This document shows, one piece after another, positions 8,298 to 14,959 of a DNA stretch of 64,000 nucleotides (position 1 is the stretch's first letter; each line of letters begins with the position of its first letter). This stretch comes from DASUAL01 sp035763805. Lineage in GTDB: Bacteria; Gemmatimonadota; Gemmatimonadetes; Gemmatimonadales; GWC2-71-9. A program made the translations under genes and the position numbers. The notes below the pieces were generated by a model. The model was not told where the DNA came from. It was given only the letters and a program-made list of their open reading frames with translations, and did not search any database. The stretch spans positions 8,178-72,177 of the forward strand of contig DASUAL010000113.1 in the NCBI GenBank assembly GCA_035763805.1, read 5' to 3'.

Positions 8298-9670
8298 TCG
8301 CCCGCCTCCAGGTCGTCCGGCGCGGCCACCGCCACGGGGCGCGGCTGCGCGTGCGATTGCAGCGGCGGCTTCACGCAGCGGTCCACCACGCTCCGGGTTT
8401 TCGTCACTCGGAGCTGCTCGAACAGAAACGCGAACGTCCGCTCGAGATCGGCGGCGATCGCGGCGCGCACCTCCGCCGGCAGATCCCAGAGCCGTCGCTT
8501 GAACGGGCCAATCGCCTTCTTGCGGCTCTTGTAGACAAACTGTTGCTCTGTGTCGCCCTTCTTCCACTCATCCTTGCACTCGGCCTTCACCCACTCGTTG
8601 ATCTCGGCGCGCACGTCGGCCGGGAGCTGCGGGTGGTCGAACACGATGTTCTGGAAGTTGGTCGCGAGGTGGATCTCGATGGCCTCGCACGCCGGGAAGT
8701 GGCCGAACGCCTCCGGCGGGAGCGTCGAGGCGCCGTGCTGCACCGCCCCGCCCAGGCCGTAAGCGCTCCGCGCGTCGCGCGAGAGCGCCTTCAGCGCGTC
8801 GAGATCGAGCTGCACCTTCGCGATCGAGCCGTCGGGAAGCACCACACCGCCGTGGCTCGTGCCGGTCTGCACCGAGATCTTGCTGATGCCCACGTAGGGA
8901 CCCAGGCGCTTGAGCGTGCGGTTGTACCCATCCATGAAGGCTTTCAGCTCGTGGACGTCGGAGTTCTTGCCGCCCACCTCACCGATCTCCGCCCCGACCG
9001 ACACCGTCACACCGCCGGGCTCTCGGTCGCGGATGAACGCGGTCAGCTCGGCGGCGCGCTCGTAGTTCACGCGCTGCTGCTCGTCGAGCGTCGGGTGCGA
9101 CAGGTCCACGAGCGTGGAGGTGTCCACGTCGATGTTGTAGAACCCGGCGTGAAGCTCCTCCTCGATCAGGGTGCGCACGGCCCGGAGCTCCGCGTCGGGG
9201 TCGGCGGCGTACTTCTTGGCGTTCACCTGCACGTGGTCTCCCTGGACGAAGAGCGGCCCGGTGAAGCCCTCGCGCAGCGCCGCCGCCGTCATCACCGCGA
9301 CGTACTCGGCCGGCCGCTGGTCGGTGTAGCCGATCTCGCTGCGAGCGATCTCGCAGATCACGGCCCCGACGTCCAGGCGTTTCGCGGCCCGGAACACCGC
9401 GCGTGCCGTGTCGTAGGCGAGCACGCGCACGTTGATCGCGGGCGTCGTGAACGGCGGGACCTCCCCGCGGCCTCGCGCCAGGTACAGCTCATGGATGGAG
9501 GCCGGGCGCACGCCCGCCTGCTGCCCGATCTCCCAAATGAGCCAGCGGGCTTGCTGCTGCTCGTCCGGCGCGCCGAATACTGCCCGCCGCACCAGGTCGT
9601 CCATCGCGGCGCTCTGGCGCGCCGAGGCACTTTCGAACCGCCGCAGCGTCGCTTCGACTGCGTTCGACAT
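8294..9670 (-). CDS. Class II aldolase-family protein (fructose-bisphosphate aldolase-like)
   Basis: 458 aa with a very strong ribosome-binding site (AGGAGGAC, about 6 nt before the ATG). The barrel carries the class II aldolase landmarks in order: FVQGDHVQ (metal His region), FYNIDVDTSTLVDLS, GAEIGEVGGKNSD (zinc Glu region), GTSHGG (metal His) and QHGAST (phosphate-binding loop). It is longer than bacterial FbaA because of N- and C-terminal additions. Glycolytic function is plausible beside pyruvate kinase, but the substrate may be another ketose bisphosphate. Confidence 0.8.
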   Translation of the reverse strand: MSNAVEATLRRFESASARQSAAMDDLVRRAVFGAPDEQQQARWLIWEIGQQAGVRPASIHELYLARGRGEVPPFTTPAINVRVLAYDTARAVFRAAKRLDVGAVICEIARSEIGYTDQRPAEYVAVMTAAALREGFTGPLFVQGDHVQVNAKKYAADPDAELRAVRTLIEEELHAGFYNIDVDTSTLVDLSHPTLDEQQRVNYERAAELTAFIRDREPGGVTVSVGAEIGEVGGKNSDVHELKAFMDGYNRTLKRLGPYVGISKISVQTGTSHGGVVLPDGSIAKVQLDLDALKALSRDARSAYGLGGAVQHGASTLPPEAFGHFPACEAIEIHLATNFQNIVFDHPQLPADVRAEINEWVKAECKDEWKKGDTEQQFVYKSRKKAIGPFKRRLWDLPAEVRAAIAADLERTFAFLFEQLRVTKTRSVVDRCVKPPLQSHAQPRPVAVAAPDDLEAGE

Positions 9671-9694
9671 GACACCGTCCTCCTGCGCTCGAAT

Positions 9695-10474
9695 TTAGGC
9701 CGCGCCCACCTCGATGACCAGCCCGTCGTACGCCGGCGCCACGCCTGCGGGGAGGCGCGCCTCGAGCTCCGCGTGCGGCGTCTCGTGGGTGAGATGCGTC
9801 AGAAACGTGCGCTGCGCGCCGATGCGCTGCGCCGCCGCTACCGCTTCGGGGATCGAGAGATGCAAGGGATGCGGCCGGGACAACAGCGCGTTGAGCACCA
9901 GCACCTCGACCCCGGCGAGCTGCGCACGCGCCGCATCGGGGATCGCTTTCGCGTCGGTGAGGTAGGCGACCGGCCCCACGCGATAGCCGAACACCGTCTG
10001 GTCACCGTGGGGGAGCGACACCGGACACACGCGCATCCCGGCGATTTCGGTCTCGCAGGCGGGCCCGAGCGGATGCGCGGCGAGCTCCGGCTTGCTCGTG
10101 CCCGGCTGCGCGGGCGTCGCGTCGAAGACGTAGCCGAACCGCTGCGTCAGCTCAGCGATCGTGGCGGCGGGCCCGTACACGCCCAAGCGGGCGCCGCGCC
10201 GCACCGTCAACGCCCGCAGATCGTCGATGCCGTGCACGTGGTCGGCGTGCGCGTGGGTGAAGAGCACCCCGTCAACCGCGCTCACGCCGGCGGCGACGAG
10301 CTGCAGCCGCAGCTCCGGCGGCGTGTCGATCAGGAGGCGCTGTCCGCGTGACTCGATCAACGCCGCGCTGCGGGTCCGCTTGTCCCGCGGATCGCTGGAG
10401 GTGCACACGCGACAGCGGCAGCCGATTTGCGGCACGCCATACGAGGTGCCGGTGCCCAGCAACACGACCCGCAC
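9695..10474 (-). CDS. MBL-fold metal-dependent hydrolase (PhnP-like)
   Basis: 259 aa. It opens MRVVLLGTGTSYGVPQIGCRC, carries Cys residues in the position of the PhnP zinc site (CRCRVC), then the beta-lactamase-fold motif FTHAHADHVHGIDDL, a later PVSLPHGDQ and LTHLTHE. PhnP hydrolyses cyclic phosphodiesters in phosphonate breakdown. No phn genes are near, so the substrate is open. The GTG start follows the pyk stop by 1 nt, suggesting cotranscription. Confidence 0.85.
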   Translation of the reverse strand: MRVVLLGTGTSYGVPQIGCRCRVCTSSDPRDKRTRSAALIESRGQRLLIDTPPELRLQLVAAGVSAVDGVLFTHAHADHVHGIDDLRALTVRRGARLGVYGPAATIAELTQRFGYVFDATPAQPGTSKPELAAHPLGPACETEIAGMRVCPVSLPHGDQTVFGYRVGPVAYLTDAKAIPDAARAQLAGVEVLVLNALLSRPHPLHLSIPEAVAAAQRIGAQRTFLTHLTHETPHAELEARLPAGVAPAYDGLVIEVGAA

Positions 10475-10475
10475 G

Positions 10476-11894
10476 TCAGACGACCTCGACCTTAAGCAAG
10501 TTCGTTGCGCCGGACACCTCCCACGGCACGCCCGCCGTCATCACGATCCGGTCGCCCGCACGGGCATAGCCGCGCTTGAGGATCAGGTCGCGCACAACGG
10601 TGAGCATCGCGTCGTAGCCCGGCACCCGGTCCACCAGCACCGGCGTCACGCCCCACACCAGTGCCAGCTGTCGGTAGGTCACGGGCTCCGTCGTGACGGC
10701 CAGGATCGGCACCGGCGGCCGGAGCGCGGCGACCTTGCGGGCCGTGAAGCCGCCCTTCGTAAGCGTCACGATGAGCGGCGTTCTGAGCATGCGGGCGACG
10801 GCGCTCGTCCCGAGGGCGATGGCGTCCTCGACCGATACTTCGTACTCCGCCCCGAGCCGGCGATCGTCCCGCCCTCCCCGGCCCGCCCCCGCTCCCAGGC
10901 TGTGACGCTCCATCTCGCGGATGATCCGGTCCATCGCCCGCACGGAGTCCACCGCATACTCGCCGACCGCCGTCTCGGCCGAGAGCATCACGGCATCGGT
11001 GCCATCAAGGATCGCGTTCGCGACGTCCGAGGCCTCCGCCCGAGTCGGCCGCGGGTGGTGAACCATCGACTCGAGCATCTGCGTCGCAGTGATCACGGGC
11101 TTGCCGTGCTGGTTGGCCTCGCGAATCAGCCGCTTCTGAACGACCGGCACCTCCTCGAACGGCAGCTCGACGCCGAGGTCGCCCCGCGCGACCATCACCG
11201 CGTCGCACGCCTGGAGGATGCGATCGAGGTCGTCGAGCGCCGTGGCCTTCTCGATCTTGGCAACGAGCTTCACCGTTGGGGGAACGAGCCGCCGCAGCTC
11301 GCCGAGATCCTCGGCCCGGCGGACGAAGGAGAGGGCGAGGTACTCGACGCCCCACCCGACGGCGTCCGCCACGTCCTCGTGGTCCTTTTCGGTGAGTGCG
11401 GGTGCGCTCACCTGCAGCCCGGGAAGGTTCATCCCCTTGTGCGCGGTGAGGGTGCCGCCGTCCACGACGCGGGCCTCCACCCGCGGCCCGAAGATCCGCG
11501 TCACTTCGACGGAGAGCAGGCCGTCGTCGAGCAGAATCTTGGCGCCGACGCGTGCATCCTTCGCGAGATCGTCGTACGTCGTGGGCAACTCGTCGCCCCG
11601 GGCCACACTCTCGGGCGCGAAGACCACGGTCTCGCCGGGCCGCAGCGGGCGCGGGAGGGATAGCCCCCCGACCCGGATGCGTGGGCCCTGGAGGTCCACG
11701 AGGACCGCGACGGGCAGGCCCGCTGCTGCGGCCGCCCGACGGATGGCGGCGACCCACTCCGCGCGCAGCTCCGAGGTCCCGTGCGAGGCGTTCACGCGAA
11801 TCACGTTCGCACCGGCGTCGATCAACGTCGCGATCCCCTCGGCTGCACCAGTCGCGGGCCCCAGCGTCGCGACGATTTTCGTGCGGCGGATCAG
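10476..11894 (-). CDS. pyk: Pyruvate kinase, likely CTG start
   Basis: Converts phosphoenolpyruvate and ADP to pyruvate and ATP, 472 aa. It begins (L)IRRTKIVATLGPATG and has VIRVNASHG, VDLQGPRIRVG, LVAKIEKATALDDLD (catalytic Lys), ARGDLGVELP, TATQMLESM and the C-terminal allosteric-type domain. No ATG, GTG or TTG lies at the homologous N-terminus. The CTG at 11894 is preceded by a purine-rich GGGAGAAGGGGGGGG tract and overlaps the sirtuin stop as CTGA, the same junction style as neighbouring genes, so I take CTG as the start. Confidence 0.93.
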   Translation of the reverse strand: MIRRTKIVATLGPATGAAEGIATLIDAGANVIRVNASHGTSELRAEWVAAIRRAAAAAGLPVAVLVDLQGPRIRVGGLSLPRPLRPGETVVFAPESVARGDELPTTYDDLAKDARVGAKILLDDGLLSVEVTRIFGPRVEARVVDGGTLTAHKGMNLPGLQVSAPALTEKDHEDVADAVGWGVEYLALSFVRRAEDLGELRRLVPPTVKLVAKIEKATALDDLDRILQACDAVMVARGDLGVELPFEEVPVVQKRLIREANQHGKPVITATQMLESMVHHPRPTRAEASDVANAILDGTDAVMLSAETAVGEYAVDSVRAMDRIIREMERHSLGAGAGRGGRDDRRLGAEYEVSVEDAIALGTSAVARMLRTPLIVTLTKGGFTARKVAALRPPVPILAVTTEPVTYRQLALVWGVTPVLVDRVPGYDAMLTVVRDLILKRGYARAGDRIVMTAGVPWEVSGATNLLKVEVV

Positions 11895-12673
11895 GCTCGT
11901 GCCCCCCCCTTCTCCCTGAGTGCCGTGACCAACGCCGGCAGCATCGTCCCGGCTGGCCCGCGGCAGACGACGTGCGCGGCGATGGCAACCTCGGTGGGAT
12001 CGGGATTGACCTCGATCACCACGGCGCCCGCGTCGCGCGTTATAAAAGGAAGCTGCGCGGCCGGATGCACCAGCCCCGACGTTCCCACCACGAGTATCGC
12101 CTGGCACGAGGCCGCGAGGTCCCAGGCCTCCGTCGTCACGCGCTCGGGCAGCGTCTCGCCGAACCACACGACATCCGGCCGGACCGGCGAGCCGCACTGC
12201 GGACAGCGAGGCGGCTCGCACTCGGTGTCCACCTCGGGCGCCGGGATTGCATCCCCGGGGAAGGGATGCCTGGCGTCGACGCACGAGAACCGCTCGAGCG
12301 AGCCGTGCAACTCGAGGACGCGCCGATTCCCGGCCCGGCGGTGGAGTCCGTCCACGTTCTGCGTGACGACCGCAAGGCTCGGCACCAGCCGCTCTAGGGC
12401 GACGAGCGCGTAATAGCCGGCGTGCGGCACGGCAGCGCGCACCAGGCGCCGCCGCCACGCATACCAGCCGAACACACGCGCAGGGTGCCGACGAAACCCC
12501 GCCTCCGTCGCGAGTTCCTCCGGATCATAGCGCGCCCAGAGTCCGGTCAGCGCGTCGCGGAACGTGGGAATCCCGCTCTCCCGCGACATGCCCGCCCCTG
12601 TCGTCACCAAGACCCGCTCCGCCCCATGCAGGACGCGGGCGGCGGCGTCAATGGGCGCCTCAGTTTTCAACAT
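11891..12673 (-). CDS. cobB: SIR2-family NAD-dependent protein deacylase
   Basis: 260 aa. NAD-binding motif GAGMSRESGIPTFR (26-39), TQNVDGLH (105-111) and catalytic His123 in ELHGS are present. Tyr71 and Arg74 (WYAWRR) match the Tyr-x-x-Arg pair that binds succinyl or malonyl groups in SIRT5/CobB-type sirtuins, so desuccinylase activity is inferred. The zinc site is atypical: one Cys (131) at the first knuckle, then CEPPRCPQC. It is the first gene of a pyk operon, which may link deacylation to central carbon metabolism. Confidence 0.9.
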   Translation of the reverse strand: MLKTEAPIDAAARVLHGAERVLVTTGAGMSRESGIPTFRDALTGLWARYDPEELATEAGFRRHPARVFGWYAWRRRLVRAAVPHAGYYALVALERLVPSLAVVTQNVDGLHRRAGNRRVLELHGSLERFSCVDARHPFPGDAIPAPEVDTECEPPRCPQCGSPVRPDVVWFGETLPERVTTEAWDLAASCQAILVVGTSGLVHPAAQLPFITRDAGAVVIEVNPDPTEVAIAAHVVCRGPAGTMLPALVTALREKGGARA

Positions 12674-12740
12674 TCCCCAGCAATGACGGAGATGTGGAAA
12701 AATGCGCTCGGCTCCCGCGACGACAGAGAGCGCCAGTGAA

Positions 12741-12765
12741 GAAAAAGGAACGACCCGGGCGGTCG
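12741..12765 (-). terminator. Intrinsic terminator after marR
   Basis: On the minus strand a 5-bp stem CGACC/GGTCG (12765-12751) with a 5-nt loop is followed by TTCCTTTTTC. It lies about 120 bp downstream of the MarR gene and upstream of the sirtuin operon, so it separates the two units. The rest of the 212-bp gap (12674-12885) shows nothing else I recognise. Confidence 0.6.
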
Positions 12766-12885
12766 ACTTAAGTGATTACCGAGCGTTGAAGTATGCAGCG
12801 GACCTCAAGTGCCGTCTCTCCTGCCTCGCGGCCGGGTGCGGCGCGGGCGCGGGATGCATAAAGATACCCACATCGGTAACCCCTC

Positions 12886-13347
12886 TCACCGCACGACACC
12901 GATCTGTTTCTCCTCCAGCCGCCGCCGGAACACCCGCAGCAGGTGGACCGCACGCGCGATGCTCGAGGCCGGCAACCCCTCGATCGCCCGAGCCGCGAGC
13001 CGCCGCTCGAGTTGGCCCACCCGGAGTAGCGCCTCGAGCCCACGGCGGGTGAGGGTCACCCGTACGCCGCGGTCGTCCTCGGCGTCGGGGTTGGTCTCCA
13101 CCAGTCCCTTAGCCTCCAAACGCTGGATGAAGGTTGTGGCGGCCGCGCGCGACACGCCGAGTGCGTCGGCGATGTCCTTCGGCCGCGCGCCGTCCGGCCC
13201 GCCCTGGTCCACGGCGCTCAGGGCGCCGTGGGCGCGGTGCGACAGCCCATAGGCCCGAAACGCGCGGTCTCCCGTGCGCTGGACCGCGGTATGGGTGGCG
13301 GCGACGGCTTCCGTGAGCTGCAGGGCGAGCTCAGATCGGTCGGTCAT
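12886..13347 (-). CDS. MarR-family transcriptional regulator
   Basis: 153 aa winged helix-turn-helix protein: helices ALSAVDQGGPDGARPKDIADALGVSRAAATTFIQRLEAKGLVE (recognition helix SRAAATTFIQRLE) and the wing DAEDDRGVRVTLTRRG. The ATG at 13347 is chosen; an upstream start at 13362 would add five residues. An AT-rich island with a near-palindrome lies just upstream, suggesting autoregulation. The target genes and ligand are unknown; the divergent zinc-ribbon/MOSC cluster is a candidate. Confidence 0.88.
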   Translation of the reverse strand: MTDRSELALQLTEAVAATHTAVQRTGDRAFRAYGLSHRAHGALSAVDQGGPDGARPKDIADALGVSRAAATTFIQRLEAKGLVETNPDAEDDRGVRVTLTRRGLEALLRVGQLERRLAARAIEGLPASSIARAVHLLRVFRRRLEEKQIGVVR

Positions 13348-13376
13348 CAGAGCTGTCCGCAAGTTAACATGTTGAT

Positions 13377-13392
13377 AATTAATATACTAATT
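13377..13392. promoter_or_regulatory. Candidate MarR operator
   Basis: AATTAATATACTAATT is a 16-bp palindrome with two mismatched positions, in a short AT-rich island (13360-13395) inside very GC-rich DNA. AACATGTT (13366-13373) is a second small palindrome beside it. It lies 30-45 bp upstream of the marR start, where the promoter should be. MarR proteins typically bind such AT-rich palindromes. Confidence 0.5.
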
Positions 13393-13426
13393 ACAATCGA
13401 ACCGCGGCGCAAGGCGAGTCTTGCGG

Positions 13427-13464
13427 CGGCTGATGGCTGACCGCTGACGGCTGACCGCTAACAG
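13427..13464. repeat. Heptad-period array E
   Basis: Five consecutive 7-bp units of the form (G/C)GCTGAC/T: GGCTGAT, GGCTGAC, CGCTGAC, GGCTGAC, CGCTAAC. The array runs into the stop codon of the zinc-ribbon gene at 13458. I see no inverted partner nearby, unlike arrays A-D. Confidence 0.75.
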
Positions 13465-13823
13465 GTCTCCGACCAGTCCACCGGCGATGTGGCGCCGCAG
13501 CGCACGCAGCGCAGGGTGTCCGGCCGGCCGGCGAAATCCTGACGGTAGTGGCACAGCGGGCACACCGAGTAGGTCGTGACGACCTCCATCCCCTTCCCTC
13601 CCAGCGTAGGCCGGAGCACCCCGGTACGGACGACGATACTCCAGTGGTCGGGGGGCTCCCTCCGGATCGTCACGTCTGCGCGGTTGAGGCGGATGCGCTG
13701 CTGCCGGACCTCGACGACCACATGCCCATTCACCGACTCCTCGACGATGGGGTACCAAGCGCCGCGGCGCAGGATGTCCGCGACGTTGTCCGCGCATCGG
13801 GCCCAACCGAGGGTGATCCGCAT
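13458..13823 (-). CDS. Zinc-ribbon protein, paralogue 1
   Basis: 121 aa, not recognised. It has an N-terminal LRRGAWYPIVEESVNGHVVVEV segment and a C-terminal four-Cys ribbon (CPLC at about residue 88, CVRC 17 residues later) ending DWSETC. It aligns end to end with the protein at 14452-14865 (shared LRRGAWYP, WSIV, YAVCP/YSVCP and W.E). A GAGGTGAG element precedes the ATG. It is divergent from the MOSC gene across a 45-bp region. The last codons overlap repeat array E. Confidence 0.75.
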   Translation of the reverse strand: MRITLGWARCADNVADILRRGAWYPIVEESVNGHVVVEVRQQRIRLNRADVTIRREPPDHWSIVVRTGVLRPTLGGKGMEVVTTYSVCPLCHYRQDFAGRPDTLRCVRCGATSPVDWSETC

Positions 13824-13868
13824 AGAGGTTTGCTCACCTCATTCTACGCTGTTTTTGTAGATTTTGTT

Positions 13869-14447
13869 ATGCGCGACCTCGGCCGGGTCGTTCGGCTTCA
13901 GGTTCAACGCTCCTCTCTGAAGACCGGGGAGAAATCCCACCGCGTCTACGATCCGTCAGCGATCCTGCCGGTGGACCGGCTCGCGCTCACCGCGGACGGG
14001 GCGCTCGGCGAGGCCGCCGACCACTCCTGGGTCGTCGACGTCCACCACCGGGCGCACCCCCGCACCAAGAACCCCGACGGCGAGCACGGGGTTTCGGTCG
14101 GCTTCACGTCCCATTACGCCGCGATGCAGGAGCGCTTCGGTAACCGCATCCAGATCGGATGCGCCGGGGAGAACATCATCGTCGACGTGGACCGACGCGT
14201 CACGATCGATGACCTGCGCGACGGCCTGGCAATCTGCGCTCCGGATGGCGCCGAGCGGATGCGTCTCAAGGTGCTCGATATCGCCCGCCCCTGCCGGCCG
14301 TTCACCGGGTGGGCCCTCCACCGGATGGTCGAGCCGGACGTGCTGAAATCCCACCTTCAGTTCCTGGACGGCGGGACGCGGGGGTTCTACTGCCTCGGAG
14401 TGGGATCTGGAATCGTCTCGGTCGGCGACCAGGTCGTCCTGCTCTGA
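13869..14447 (+). CDS. MOSC-domain protein
   Basis: 192 aa. It begins MRDLGRVVRLQVQRSSLKTG and shows the MOSC layout: GVSVGFTSHYAAMQERFG, then GCAGENIIVDVDRRVTIDDL (the GENI/L element), and LKVLDIARPCRPFTGWAL with the Cys of MOSC sulfur carriers. MOSC domains act in sulfur or molybdenum-cofactor transfer. The upstream DNA is AT-rich with TAGATT 5 nt before the ATG and no ribosome-binding site, so a leaderless mRNA is possible. It is flanked on both sides by opposite-strand zinc-ribbon paralogues. Confidence 0.8.
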   Translation: MRDLGRVVRLQVQRSSLKTGEKSHRVYDPSAILPVDRLALTADGALGEAADHSWVVDVHHRAHPRTKNPDGEHGVSVGFTSHYAAMQERFGNRIQIGCAGENIIVDVDRRVTIDDLRDGLAICAPDGAERMRLKVLDIARPCRPFTGWALHRMVEPDVLKSHLQFLDGGTRGFYCLGVGSGIVSVGDQVVLL

Positions 14448-14451
14448 ACCG

Positions 14452-14865
14452 TCAGCTCAGTTCGTCCCACGCAAGCGCCGCCACCTTCTTGCAGCGCTCG
14501 CATGTCAACTCCTTCGTATCCGCCTCGAACGCCTGCCGGTGGCGGCAGGCAGGGCACACGGCGTACGTCAGGGGAAAGAGCCGGCCGACGCGCTGGATCT
14601 CGCGCGCCTCGCACCGCACGATGCTCCACCGCTCGGGGGGATGGTAGCGGATCTCGAGGAAGCGGCGGTCGACCGGCACGTTCCGCCGGTTGACGTCCAG
14701 CACGACGATATGGCTCGACGAGATGCGGACCACGGGATACCATGCACCGCGGCGCAGCAGGTGCGCGCCGGGCTTGCCGACTCGGGCCCAGCCCTTAGCC
14801 TGCAACCGCGTCGGGGTGACGGAGCGGAGAGGAATGGTCACGAGATGAGAATAACACGGCCCCAT
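14452..14865 (-). CDS. Zinc-ribbon protein, paralogue 2
   Basis: 137 aa, not recognised, and paralogous to the protein at 13458-13823. Shared features are LLRRGAWYPVV, the RWSIV segment, CPAC/CERC cysteine pairs and a WDE-type end. The start is uncertain: the ATG at 14865 has GAGGA too close, and a GTG at 14841 would shorten the N-terminus by eight residues. Its stop lies 4 nt beyond the convergent MOSC gene stop. The two copies around one MOSC gene suggest a local duplication and a functional link. Confidence 0.7.
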   Translation of the reverse strand: MGPCYSHLVTIPLRSVTPTRLQAKGWARVGKPGAHLLRRGAWYPVVRISSSHIVVLDVNRRNVPVDRRFLEIRYHPPERWSIVRCEAREIQRVGRLFPLTYAVCPACRHRQAFEADTKELTCERCKKVAALAWDELS

Positions 14866-14959
14866 TCCTCGAAGTCGTGATCGGAGTCACACGAGCCGTA
14901 CCCCTTGGCGATGTGACGACTGACCGCCGGACCACAGCCGCCTGCCAGCGTGTGGCCGA

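Noticed and set aside
12674..12885. Structured RNA in the marR-sirtuin gap
   Set aside because: Apart from the short terminator, no known aptamer or sRNA signature could be matched.
14866..14959. Possible extension or small gene between nrdJ and the zinc-ribbon gene
   Set aside because: The frame beyond the nrdJ stop has no start of its own and no recognisable motif.
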